Assembly (NCBI GenBank): GCA_900078405.1
Contig: FLTS01000001.1
Coordinates: forward strand, 2,442,626-2,506,625
Length of the DNA stretch: 64,000 nucleotides
Reading direction: 5' to 3'
DNA from: an uncultured Stenotrophomonas sp.
Lineage (GTDB): Bacteria > Pseudomonadota > Gammaproteobacteria > Xanthomonadales > Xanthomonadaceae
Shown piece by piece: positions 1 through 8,042 of the stretch. The notes under the pieces are model-generated. The model was not told the DNA's origin, did no database searches, and saw only the letters and a list, made by a program, of their open reading frames with translations. Each line of letters opens with the position of its first letter. Positions within the stretch are counted from its first letter, which is position 1. The translations under genes were made by a program, and so were the position numbers.

Positions 1-50
1 GACAGCGGCAGGTCGAGGTAGGGGTCGCGCGACGGCTGCCCGGCGTTCAT
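1..50 (-). CDS. recB: RecB N-terminus, exodeoxyribonuclease V beta subunit (partial)
   Basis: Only the first 16 codons are inside the window; the gene runs off the left edge. The start ATG overlaps the recC stop codon (ATGA overlap at 47-50), which is the usual coupling of recC and recB. The visible peptide begins MNAGQPSRDPYLDLPL, consistent with the short leader before the helicase Walker A region of RecB. RecB is the helicase-nuclease subunit of RecBCD. The identity rests mainly on gene order. Confidence 0.7.
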   Translation of the reverse strand, partial: MNAGQPSRDPYLDLPL

Positions 51-3000
51 GCCCGATCCTCCCCTTCCGGCGATTCCGGCAGCACCCGGCCTTCGCGCAG
101 CGCGGTGAATATCAACAGGCTGTTGTGGATAAATCTGTTGGTAGTGGCCGCCGAGGCGAACGGATCGGCGCCGCGCAGGGCCAATTGCAGGGCTTCGCCG
201 TTGCGCTCGCCCCAACTGCGCTCGCTGCCGTTCCACTTGTCGCGGCCGGCTTTTTCGCGCTTGTCGGCCTCGGCGTTGTAGATCGCCCAGCCGGTATAAG
301 GGGCGAACGGCAGCGGCGCCTGCAGACCTTGAAAACGCAGGTGCAGCAAGGCTTTCAGCGCGTTTTTCGCCTGTCCGGCGGGTAGCGTCGGCAATGCGTG
401 CGGGCCGTGGTTGCCTGCGCCATCGTCGAAGAACTGCAGCAGCGGCCTGCCCTCGCCGGCGGCGTTGGCCAGCAGCCAGTCCAACCCGCTGCGCAGCACC
501 CAGGCCACGCCCGGCGCGCCGGCCTGCAACCGCGGCAGGCCCTGTGGATGGATTTGCGCGATGCGCCCGTGCACGTGGGTGCCGTCGATCTCCACCTCGT
601 AGCGCTGGCTGTGCAACGGGGTGCCGTCGTGCCAGCGCGCGTAGCTCTGCGCGCAGGGGCGTATCTGCCCGAGCAGGCGCTCGAACTGCTGCCGCCCGAG
701 CGCGCCGGAAGGCAGCAGCGCGCGGGCGCGCAGGCGTTCGTACAGGCCCGCTTCGTCACCTTCCAGCAACGCGGCGAGCAGGTGTTGCTGCAACGAGGAA
801 TGCGCGCGGCCCTTTTCCGGCAGCACCAGCGGTTCGATGTCGTCGCTGGCGTCGATCTCGCCGGCCAGGCGCAGGCCGAGGCGGTGTTCGAGGAACTGCC
901 CGGCGGGGTCGGCGAGGAAGCGGCGCAGGGCATCCAGCGACAGGCTGGTTTCCTGCAAGGCACCGGGCAGCGGCGCGGCCAGTTCGCCCTCGATCCACGC
1001 CGGCAGCCGCTGGCGCTGGCCACCGACGGCGCCGGCCGCCGGGTGCCATTGCCGCTGGTAGCTGAAGCGGCGCGGTTCGCCGTCGCCGCCGAACGCGGCC
1101 GGGGCGAACGGCTGCAACGGGTGCCTGACCACCGTCGCCCGGCGCGCGGCGGCGGGATCGTCGTGGCAGGCGGCGGCCGCGTCGAGCAGTTCGCTGACCA
1201 GTACCGACGGCTCGCGCGCGCTGCCGTCGCGGGCATCGGCACCGAGGTAGCTCAGGTAGAACACGTCCTGCGCCGAGGCCAGCAGTTGCAGGAACAGGAA
1301 GCGGTCGTCCTCGCGGGTGGAGCGGTCGCCCGGCTTGCGTTTGCCGCTGGCGATTTCCGCGGTGAGCCTGCTCAGGCCGGCGGCCGGATCGCGGCGCGGG
1401 AAATCGCCGTCGTTCAGGCCGAGCACGCAGATCACCCGGAACGGCAGCAGCCGCATCGGCACCATGCGGCCGAAGCTGACGCCGCCGGTAAGCAGCGGCG
1501 CGCGGGTGTCGGCCTCGGACAGCACCGCGGCGAAGTGGGCGCGCACCACCTCGGCCGGCACCGGTGCGTCGAAGCCGGCCTTTCCGGCCTCTTCGGCGAA
1601 GTCGTTGACCAGCTTGCGCAGGCGCTCCAGCGCGCGCGCGGTGGTCGGGTCGGCCGGAGTTTCCGGCAGCAGCGCCTTCAACAGCGCAAGCAGGCGTTCG
1701 CGCCATTGCGCCGGGGGCAGCGCCTCGGCCAGCAACTGCTGGTGGCGGGCGAGCACGCGCAACAGGCGGATCAGTGCGTCGAGCGCGGCCAGCGCGCTGC
1801 CTTCCAGCTCCGGCCACGGCGCCACGCCGCACAGGTCGCCGTCGCTGCCGCTGGCGTGGCCCAGCAGCAGCCGGTCCAGCGCGAACTGCCAGGTACAGGC
1901 GTCGTCGGCCGGCGCCTGATGCTGGCCGCGATGCGCGGCGTCCAGCCCCCAGCGCGCGCCGGCGGCCTGCAGCCAGCCGTGCAGGCGCTCGAACGCGGGC
2001 GCGTCCAGCCCGGCGGTGGCGGCCAGCGGCGGGCTGGCGAGCAAATCGAGGATCTCGTTGAGGCCGAAGCGCGACACCGGCAGCCCCAGCAGTTGCAGGA
2101 ACACCTCGGCCAGCGGCTCGCCCTGCAACGGGCTGGCGTCGGCCAGCGCCCACGGGATCTGGCCCTGGCCGGCGCCGCGGCCGCCGAACACCGCCTCCAG
2201 GTACGGCACGTAGGGGTCGATGTCCGGCGCCAGCACCGCGATCTCGCGCGGTTGCAACGGCGGGTCGAAGCGCTCGTCGTCGAGCAGCGCGCGCAGCTGG
2301 TCGTGCAGCACCTGCATCTCGCGCAGGCGGGTATGGCAGGCATGCACCTGCACGCTGGGGTCGTCCGGCCGCAGTACTGGACGCAGCGGCGGCGAAGGCC
2401 GGGCGCGGCGATGGAACAGGTCGGCCTGCAGCCGGTGCAGCAGGCTGTCGCGCAGGCCGCCTTCGTCCAGCGTCCTGCCGGTGCGCTGCTCGGGGTCGGC
2501 ATAGGCGGCGATCTCGCCGCTCGGGTGCACCACCTCGTAGCTGCCCAGTACCGCCATGAAGTCACGCCCGGCCGCGCCCCACGCCTGCAGCAGCGGGTTT
2601 TCGCCGGCGGCCTCGCCGAACGGATCGTCGCTGCCGCCGCGCAGCTTTTCGGCCAGCGTCTGCAGATCGCCCCAGTACGCGCGGGTCGGCGTGGGCAGGT
2701 AGAAATGCAGCGTGCCGACGCGGGCCTGGGTGGCGATGACGCGCAGCACGTCCGGTGAGACGTTGAGCGTGGCGAAGGCGAACAGCCGCGATGGCAAGCC
2801 CTGCGGCAATGGCTGGCCGGCGCCCTCGAAGCGGGCGAGGTAATCGTTGATGCGGCGCGCGCGATGCTGGCGGCCAGCGGCGATGCGGCGCCAGAGGATG
2901 GCCTGCGGGTCGTCGGCATCGGCACCGGCCTCCCAGCGCAGCAGCCAGTCGCGGCGCCACGCCTGGTATTTCTCGAACGCGCCGCCCAGCTCGGCGGCCA

Positions 3001-3412
3001 GCGACCACGGCCGCAGCGGGTCGTCGCGGTCGAGCCAGGTGCGCAGCCCGGCCATCGCCGGCTGCCGCATCAGCGCCTCGTCGGTCAACGCCGCATACAG
3101 CCGCCAGTGCAGACCGGCCGCGCCGAGGTCGTCGTGTTCGCCGGGAACATTGGCTTCGGGCACGTTTTCTTTCAGCGCGCGGGCAACGAACTCGCCGGGG
3201 GTGAGGAATTCCAGATTGGCGGCGATGCCGTACTCGGCCGCCAGCGTCGATTGCAGCCAGCGCCGCATCGCCACCTGCGGGATCAGCACCGTGTCGGCGG
3301 CCAGCAGCGGCTGCCCCGGCGCCGGTTCGCGCAGCTCGTGGGCCAGCAGCGAGGCCAGCACGTCCAGCGCATTGGAGTGGTAGAGGCGGAAATCCGGGGT
3401 GGCGTCAGGCAT
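47..3412 (-). CDS. recC: RecC, exodeoxyribonuclease V gamma subunit
   Basis: This is the Chi-recognition and scaffold subunit of RecBCD, which repairs double-strand breaks by end resection and recombination. The chosen start gives 1121 residues beginning MPDATPDFRLYHSNAL, close to the length of E. coli RecC (about 1122). The reading frame stays open another 127 codons upstream, but that part is low-complexity and unlike RecC. Family-typical segments include LPSRLFAFATLNVSPDVLR, the REMQVLHDQL stretch and the inactivated-helicase region around VICVLGLNDGDFPRRD. It overlaps recB by four bases and probably forms a recC-recB operon. No strong ribosome binding site is visible, so the exact start is uncertain. 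Confidence 0.9.
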   Translation of the reverse strand: MPDATPDFRLYHSNALDVLASLLAHELREPAPGQPLLAADTVLIPQVAMRRWLQSTLAAEYGIAANLEFLTPGEFVARALKENVPEANVPGEHDDLGAAGLHWRLYAALTDEALMRQPAMAGLRTWLDRDDPLRPWSLAAELGGAFEKYQAWRRDWLLRWEAGADADDPQAILWRRIAAGRQHRARRINDYLARFEGAGQPLPQGLPSRLFAFATLNVSPDVLRVIATQARVGTLHFYLPTPTRAYWGDLQTLAEKLRGGSDDPFGEAAGENPLLQAWGAAGRDFMAVLGSYEVVHPSGEIAAYADPEQRTGRTLDEGGLRDSLLHRLQADLFHRRARPSPPLRPVLRPDDPSVQVHACHTRLREMQVLHDQLRALLDDERFDPPLQPREIAVLAPDIDPYVPYLEAVFGGRGAGQGQIPWALADASPLQGEPLAEVFLQLLGLPVSRFGLNEILDLLASPPLAATAGLDAPAFERLHGWLQAAGARWGLDAAHRGQHQAPADDACTWQFALDRLLLGHASGSDGDLCGVAPWPELEGSALAALDALIRLLRVLARHQQLLAEALPPAQWRERLLALLKALLPETPADPTTARALERLRKLVNDFAEEAGKAGFDAPVPAEVVRAHFAAVLSEADTRAPLLTGGVSFGRMVPMRLLPFRVICVLGLNDGDFPRRDPAAGLSRLTAEIASGKRKPGDRSTREDDRFLFLQLLASAQDVFYLSYLGADARDGSAREPSVLVSELLDAAAACHDDPAAARRATVVRHPLQPFAPAAFGGDGEPRRFSYQRQWHPAAGAVGGQRQRLPAWIEGELAAPLPGALQETSLSLDALRRFLADPAGQFLEHRLGLRLAGEIDASDDIEPLVLPEKGRAHSSLQQHLLAALLEGDEAGLYERLRARALLPSGALGRQQFERLLGQIRPCAQSYARWHDGTPLHSQRYEVEIDGTHVHGRIAQIHPQGLPRLQAGAPGVAWVLRSGLDWLLANAAGEGRPLLQFFDDGAGNHGPHALPTLPAGQAKNALKALLHLRFQGLQAPLPFAPYTGWAIYNAEADKREKAGRDKWNGSERSWGERNGEALQLALRGADPFASAATTNRFIHNSLLIFTALREGRVLPESPEGEDRA

Positions 3413-3647
3413 GGAGAGATTGTGCCGGAGCGGCGTCGCAATGGCCGCGACGGATGCATTCCCATCCACGGAAGGAAGCATTTGCAGGCCGTTGATCCCT
3501 GCCTTTCGCGGGGCCCGGAAGATGCGGTGTTCCGCCGGCGGCACTGACGGCAGGCCGCGATGCAGCGACAATACTGCACGGTCCGGTTTTATTTCGTTCA
3601 GGCCGACTCGATAATCCTGCCACGTTAGCTTTCCGTAAAAGGCCGCC

Positions 3648-4436
3648 ATGTCCCCTCCCCGGACGCCCCTGGTGCAGTTGTCCGACGTGCGCATCGACCG
3701 CGGCGGGCGCACGATCCTGCACGACGTCTCGCTGGACGTGCCGCGTGGCAGCATCACCGCCGTGCTCGGCCCCTCGGGCAGCGGCAAGTCCACGCTGCTG
3801 GCGGCGCTGACCGGCGAGCTGCGGCCGGTGGCCGGTCACGTGCGCCTGTTTGGCGACGACATCCCGCACGGCAGCCGCGCGCTGCTGGAGATGCGCAAGA
3901 ACGTCGGCGTGCTGCTGCAGGGCAATGGCCTGCTGACCGACCTGACCGTGGCCGAGAACGTGGCCCTGCCGCTGCGCACCCACACCCGCCTGCCCGAGCC
4001 GGTGCTGCAACAACTGGTGCGGATGAAGCTGCACGCGGTGGGCCTGCTGGCCGCCGCCGAGGCGTGGCCGCGCGAGCTGTCCGGCGGCATGGCGCGGCGC
4101 GTGGCGCTGGCCCGTGCGCTGGCACTGGACCCGCCACTGATGATCTACGACGAGCCGCTGACCGGGCTCGACCCGATCGCCTCCGGCGTGATCATGAGCC
4201 TGATCAAGCGCCTGAACGACAGCCTCGGCCTGACCAGCATCATCGTCAGCCACCACGTCCACGAAACCCTGCCGATCTGCGACCAGGCGGTGGTCATCGC
4301 CAACGCCGGCATCGTGTTCTCCGGCACGCCGGATGAATTGCAGGCCAGCACCGACCCGCTGGTACGGCAGTTCCTGCATGGCCAGCCCGACGGCCCGATC
4401 CCGTTCGACGCCGCCCCGCGCGCGAGGGTTGCCTGA
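3648..4436 (+). CDS. mlaF: MlaF, ATPase of the Mla phospholipid transporter
   Basis: Cytoplasmic ATP-binding subunit (262 aa) of the MlaFEDB inner-membrane complex that moves phospholipids between inner membrane and periplasm and helps maintain outer-membrane lipid asymmetry. The Walker A motif GPSGSGKST is at residues 41-49. An ABC signature (LSGGMARRVALARAL), a Walker B (LMIYDEPLTGLDP) and a switch histidine in VSHHVHET are all present, so the ATPase should be active. It is the first gene of a six-gene operon. Its TGA stop shares one base with the ATG of mlaE, so the two are translationally coupled. The operon context separates it from other ABC ATPases. Confidence 0.95.
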   Translation: MSPPRTPLVQLSDVRIDRGGRTILHDVSLDVPRGSITAVLGPSGSGKSTLLAALTGELRPVAGHVRLFGDDIPHGSRALLEMRKNVGVLLQGNGLLTDLTVAENVALPLRTHTRLPEPVLQQLVRMKLHAVGLLAAAEAWPRELSGGMARRVALARALALDPPLMIYDEPLTGLDPIASGVIMSLIKRLNDSLGLTSIIVSHHVHETLPICDQAVVIANAGIVFSGTPDELQASTDPLVRQFLHGQPDGPIPFDAAPRARVA

Positions 4437-5185
4437 TGCCGTTCACCGCCTCGATCCGTTCGCTGGGCCGCGCCGGCCTGTTCTCGCTGACCGTGCTGCG
4501 CGGCTCGCTGCCCACACGCGACTTCCTCGCCGAACTGGCCCGCGAGATCTACAAAATCGGCGCGCGTTCGCTGCCGATCATCGCCGTCGGCGGTGCCTTC
4601 GTCGGCCTGGTGCTGACCCTGCAGGGCTACCGCACGCTGACCACCTTCGGTGCCTCCGACGCGCTGTCCACCCTGCTCGGCCTGTCGCTGTACCGCGAAC
4701 TGGCGCCGGTACTGACCGCGCTGCTGTTCATCGGCCGCGCCGGCAGCTCGATCGCCGCCGAGCTGGGGCTGATGCGCGCCACCGACCAGATCAAGGCGCT
4801 GGAGCTGATGGCGATCGACCCGGTGGCCAAGGCGGTGGCGCCGCGCTTCTGGGCGGCGGTGCTGACCGTGCCGCTGCTGACCGGCATCTTCTGCTCGCTG
4901 GCGATCACCGGCGGCTGGTTCGAGGCGGTGCAGGTGCTGGGCCAGGACAACGGCACGTTCTGGTCGGGGCTGCGCGGCAGCGTCGATTTCTGGGACGACT
5001 TCGCCGTGGCCCTGCTCAAGTCGGCCATTTTCGGCGGCACCGCGGCGCTGGTGGCGGCCTACGTCGGCTTCCATGCCGAACCCACCATCGAAGGCACCTC
5101 GGTGGCGACCACCCGCGCGGTGGTGAACGCCTCGCTGCTGGTGCTGATGTTCAACTTTGTGCTTTCCGCACTGCTGTTTCAATGA
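4436..5185 (+). CDS. mlaE: MlaE, permease of the Mla phospholipid transporter
   Basis: Integral inner-membrane permease (249 aa) of the MlaFEDB complex. The N-terminus has an amphipathic stretch, followed by a hydrophobic segment beginning IIAVGGAFVGLVLTLQGYRT. The conserved MlaE core RELAPVLTALLFIGRAGSS is visible around residues 84-102, and four or five more membrane segments follow. It overlaps mlaF by one base. A 107-bp gap containing a short hairpin separates it from mlaD, the only sizeable gap in the operon. Confidence 0.95.
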   Translation: MPFTASIRSLGRAGLFSLTVLRGSLPTRDFLAELAREIYKIGARSLPIIAVGGAFVGLVLTLQGYRTLTTFGASDALSTLLGLSLYRELAPVLTALLFIGRAGSSIAAELGLMRATDQIKALELMAIDPVAKAVAPRFWAAVLTVPLLTGIFCSLAITGGWFEAVQVLGQDNGTFWSGLRGSVDFWDDFAVALLKSAIFGGTAALVAAYVGFHAEPTIEGTSVATTRAVVNASLLVLMFNFVLSALLFQ

Positions 5186-5204
5186 CGCGAATCCCTCGCA
5201 ACAG

Positions 5205-5226
5205 CCCGCACATCCCTGTGCGGGGA
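5205..5226 (+). repeat. Hairpin between mlaE and mlaD
   Basis: The arms CCCGCACA and TGTGCGGG enclose a short loop. The core CACATCCCTGTGCG recurs exactly at 33393-33406 after gyrB. There is no T-run, so it is not a typical terminator. It may stabilise the mRNA or tune expression of the two halves of the operon. Confidence 0.5.
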
Positions 5227-5292
5227 TCTAACGAACAACCCGCTTCGTCCAAACCAGCGAAGCATCTGCCGGATCAGGAGTGAGACAAAAAC

Positions 5293-5820
5293 ATGGCCAT
5301 CCGTGGACCTCGACTCGAATTCTCCGTCGGCGCCTTCCTGCTGCTGGCGCTGGCCTCGCTGCTGGTGCTGGCGGTGGCCTCCACCAACCAGCGCTTCGGC
5401 ATGGGCGGCGGCGACTACGTGCTGACCGCGCGCTTCAGCCAGGTCGGCCAGCTGCGCAAGCAGGCACCGGTGAAGGTGGGTGGCGTGACCATCGGCCAGG
5501 TGGCCGATATTCAGCTGGACCCGGTTAAATACGACTCCGTCGTGACCCTGGCGCTGGACGGCAAGTTCAAGGACCTGCCCGCCGATACCTCCGCCGGCAT
5601 TTTCACCAGCGGGCTGCTGGGCGAGAGCTACATCGGCCTGCAACCGGGCGGCGACCCGGACGTGCTCGCGTCCGGCGACGAAATCGTCTTCACCCAGCCG
5701 GCGGTGGACCTGATCCAGCTGGTCGGCAAGTACATGTTCAGCGGCGGCGGCAACACTTCGGGCGCCAACGCCGAGCAAACCCACGGCGCCGACGCGCCCG
5801 CAACGGAACCGCAACCATGA
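5293..5820 (+). CDS. mlaD: MlaD, MCE-domain substrate-binding subunit
   Basis: Membrane-anchored periplasmic subunit (175 aa) that forms the hexameric lipid-binding ring of the Mla transporter. Residues 11-30 are one transmembrane helix. The MCE domain follows at about 38-115 (VLTARFSQVGQLRKQAPVKVGGVTIGQV in pieces, ending TSGLLGESYIGLQPGG). The C-terminus is a short polar tail. A good AGGAG ribosome binding site (5276-5280) precedes the start. The stop overlaps the start of mlaC (ATGA). Confidence 0.95.
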   Translation: MAIRGPRLEFSVGAFLLLALASLLVLAVASTNQRFGMGGGDYVLTARFSQVGQLRKQAPVKVGGVTIGQVADIQLDPVKYDSVVTLALDGKFKDLPADTSAGIFTSGLLGESYIGLQPGGDPDVLASGDEIVFTQPAVDLIQLVGKYMFSGGGNTSGANAEQTHGADAPATEPQP

Positions 5821-6485
5821 AGACCAGACTGCCCGCCACCGTGCTCGCCTCCCTCCTGCTGGCCGCCGCCCCGTCGCTGGCCCTGGCGCAGGCGCGCCCG
5901 GCCGCCACCGCCGCGCAGCCCTCGGCCGCGGCACGCACCGTGCTCGACGCCAGCACCCGCATCCTCGCCACGCTGGAAACCCGCCGCAACGAATTCCGCG
6001 CCAGCCCGGCGGCGCTGCGCGGCTTCATCGACAGCGAGATGAGCCGCAGCTTCGACCGCGACTACTCCGCGCGGCTGGTGCTGGGCGTGCACGGTCGCGG
6101 CGCCTCCGACGCCGACATCAAGCTGTTCGCCGACGCAATGGCCGACAACCTGATGGCGCGCTACGGCTCCACCCTGCTCGACATCCAGGGCAAGCCCAGC
6201 TTCCGCTACCGCAGCGAGGCCGCGCTGCCGGGCAACCGCGGCGTCAAGGTCAGCACCGAGCTGGTGCGCGCCGGCAGCGAGCCGACCCCGGTCGAATACC
6301 TGATGCGCAACGTCGACGGCCAGTGGAAGGTGTTCGACGTGATGATCGAAGGCATCTCCTACGTGCAGACCTTCAAGAACCAGTTCGACACGCCGCTGCG
6401 GCAGAAGTCGATCAAGGACGTCGCCGCCGAACTGCGCGGCGGCAGCCTGCAGGCCAGCGCAGGACCTGCACCCCGTGGCAAGTGA
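5817..6485 (+). CDS. mlaC: MlaC, periplasmic phospholipid-binding protein
   Basis: Soluble periplasmic shuttle (222 aa) that carries phospholipids between MlaA at the outer membrane and MlaD at the inner membrane. A signal peptide of about 24 residues ends near LALAQA. The body matches the MlaC/Ttg2D family, including GFIDSEMSRSFDRDYSARLVLG and the C-terminal VFDVMIEGISYVQTFKNQF. It overlaps mlaD by four bases and mlaB by eleven. Confidence 0.95.
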   Translation: MKTRLPATVLASLLLAAAPSLALAQARPAATAAQPSAAARTVLDASTRILATLETRRNEFRASPAALRGFIDSEMSRSFDRDYSARLVLGVHGRGASDADIKLFADAMADNLMARYGSTLLDIQGKPSFRYRSEAALPGNRGVKVSTELVRAGSEPTPVEYLMRNVDGQWKVFDVMIEGISYVQTFKNQFDTPLRQKSIKDVAAELRGGSLQASAGPAPRGK

Positions 6486-6783
6486 CGCCAGCGCGCGCAT
6501 CGAAGGCGATGCGCTGTTCCTGGCCGGCACCCTCGATCGCGCCGCGGCGGTGATGCTGTGGCCGCAGCTGGCCCGCCAGGCCGGGCGGTTGCGCCAGCTC
6601 GACCTGCACGCGGTCGAGCGCGTGGACAGCGCCGGCGTGGCGCTGCTGGCCGAACTGGCCGCGCGCATGCGTGGCAACGGTGGTGGCACTATCGCCGGCA
6701 CCCCGGCCGGGCTGGACGAACTGTGCGCGGCCTACCGGCTGTCGCCGTCCCTCGATTTCAATGCATCCACGGCAGGACGCTGA
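6475..6783 (+). CDS. mlaB: MlaB, STAS-domain subunit of the Mla transporter
   Basis: Small cytoplasmic STAS-domain protein (102 aa) that binds and stabilises MlaF. The STAS core LDLHAVERVDSAGVALLAEL, with its D-S pair at the loop that contacts the ATPase, is clear at about residues 41-60. Translation begins at a GTG inside the 3' end of mlaC, an eleven-base overlap that suggests re-initiation. The stop lies one base before the mlaA ATG. Confidence 0.9.
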   Translation: MASDASARIEGDALFLAGTLDRAAAVMLWPQLARQAGRLRQLDLHAVERVDSAGVALLAELAARMRGNGGGTIAGTPAGLDELCAAYRLSPSLDFNASTAGR

Positions 6784-6784
6784 C

Positions 6785-7789
6785 ATGAACCCCATCCGCC
6801 CCCTTCTCCTCCTGGCCTCCCTCACGCTGCTGTCCGCCTGTGCCGGCAAGCCGGTACGCGATGCCGCCCCGCCGCAAGCGACCGTGGTGGCCCCCGTCCC
6901 GGCCGGGGCAGCCAGCGAGGCGGAAGTTGCGACTGCCAAGGCCGCGCAGATAGCCGAAGACGCGGTCATCGTGCCGGCCACCGGCGCGCAGGACGACGCC
7001 AGCCTTGCCGCCAGCGTGGACAACGGCGCCCCCACCGACGCGGAAGACGACTTCGCCGCGCTGTATGGCGGCACCACCGACACCAACGCCAATGGCAACG
7101 GCGTGGTCACCTACGACCCGTGGGAGACCTTCAACCGCAAGGTGCACCGCTTCAACAACGCGGTGGACCGCGGCGTCGCCCGCCCGTTGGCCACCGCCTA
7201 CGTGCACGTGGTGCCGCGCTTTGCCCGCACCGGCGTCAGCAATTTCTTCAGCAACCTGCGTTCGCCGCTGACCGTGGTCAACCAGCTGCTGCAGGGCCAT
7301 GCCGACGACGCCTGGGACACGCTGGGCCGCTTCCTGATGAATTCCACGCTGGGCCTCGGTGGCCTGTTCGATCCCGCAAGCAAGGCGATGGTGCCCAAGC
7401 GCAACGAGGATTTCGGCCAGACCCTCGGCGCCTGGGGCTGGCGCCAGTCGCGCTACGTGGAGCTGCCGTTCTTCGGCCCGCGCACCGTGCGCGATGTGTT
7501 CGGCCTGGCCGGCGACGCCCCGCTGTCGCCCATCCGCGGCATCGAATCCGACAAGGTCCGCATCGGCCTGCAGGGCCTGCAGCTGGTCGATACCCGCGCC
7601 CAGCTGCTGTCGCTGGACGAATTGCGCGACAGCGCGGTGGACGAATACGCGCTGACCCGCGACGCCTGGCTGCAGCGGCGCAACTACCAGATCGAAAGGG
7701 ACCTGCGCCACGACCGCCGCCGCCACGAGGACGACGAGCAGGCCCCGATCCCGGTCGATGCGATGCCGATGCCTGATTGGGGGCGTTGA
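6785..7789 (+). CDS. mlaA: MlaA (VacJ), outer-membrane lipoprotein
   Basis: Outer-membrane component (334 aa) that removes surface-exposed phospholipids and passes them to MlaC. The start chosen gives a lipoprotein signal with the lipobox LLSAC and the lipidated cysteine at residue 19. The VacJ domain starts near YDPWETFNRKVHRFNNAVD and includes RPLATAYVHVVP and the glycine-rich STLGLGGLFDPA. An Ala/Asp-rich linker of about 90 residues lies between the lipid anchor and the domain. In E. coli mlaA is a separate gene; here it ends the mla operon and is followed by a strong terminator. Confidence 0.95.
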   Translation: MNPIRPLLLLASLTLLSACAGKPVRDAAPPQATVVAPVPAGAASEAEVATAKAAQIAEDAVIVPATGAQDDASLAASVDNGAPTDAEDDFAALYGGTTDTNANGNGVVTYDPWETFNRKVHRFNNAVDRGVARPLATAYVHVVPRFARTGVSNFFSNLRSPLTVVNQLLQGHADDAWDTLGRFLMNSTLGLGGLFDPASKAMVPKRNEDFGQTLGAWGWRQSRYVELPFFGPRTVRDVFGLAGDAPLSPIRGIESDKVRIGLQGLQLVDTRAQLLSLDELRDSAVDEYALTRDAWLQRRNYQIERDLRHDRRRHEDDEQAPIPVDAMPMPDWGR

Positions 7790-7810
7790 GCCTTTCGCCA
7801 GTAACAACGG

Positions 7811-7836
7811 AAAAGCCCGGGAAAACCCGGGCTTTT
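7811..7836 (+). terminator. Rho-independent terminator of the mla operon
   Basis: A perfect 11-bp stem (AAAAGCCCGGG with CCCGGGCTTTT) and an AAAA loop lie 22 bases after the mlaA stop. The T-run is part of the right arm. The structure is nearly symmetric and could also stop transcription from the other side. Confidence 0.85.
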
Positions 7837-7851
7837 CACATCTCCAAGGAA

Positions 7852-7915
7852 GCAGGTCGGGGTAACGCCCCCAACGCTTCCTGCAGGGTATGTCGGGGGC
7901 GTTACCCCCACCTAC
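7852..7915. repeat. GTAG-type REP dimer, GGGGTAACGCCCC subtype
   Basis: Two inverted copies of a short hairpin (GCAGGTCGGGGTAACGCCCC and, on the other strand, GTAGGTGGGGGTAACGCCCC) are separated by about 20 bases. This is the same two-armed design as the other elements in this window. It lies between the mla terminator and the glutathione peroxidase remnant. Confidence 0.7.
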
Positions 7916-7936
7916 CCTCGGTGCCCGGCGCTCCGG

Positions 7937-8032
7937 TCAGGTCGCCAGTGCCGCGTCGATTGCCGCATGTATGCGCGCATCGTCGGCGGTGACGTCCGGC
8001 GCGAAGCGGCCGACCACCTGCCCGTCCCTGCA
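7937..8032 (-). pseudogene. C-terminal remnant of a glutathione peroxidase (BtuE/Gpx type)
   Basis: The last 31 codons before the stop read CRDGQVVGRFAPDVTADDAR and then end IHAAIDAALAT. This aligns without gaps to the C-terminus of BtuE-type glutathione peroxidases as I recall it (GRDGKVIQRFSPDMTPEDP and so on). The catalytic part is absent: ten bases upstream the sequence runs into the rmuC stop codon. This looks like the tail left after a deletion that joined rmuC to a former gpx gene. It is too short to be functional. Confidence 0.6.
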
Positions 8033-8042
8033 AGGGGTGCCA

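Noticed and set aside
398..2758. A 786-codon open frame on the plus strand opposite recC
   Set aside because: High GC gives long antisense frames. The translation is Gln/Arg/Ala/Val-rich with no family features, while the recC strand is clearly coding.
3413..3793. An N-terminal extension of RecC by 127 residues
   Set aside because: The extra part is not like RecC, and the 1121-residue form already matches the family length.
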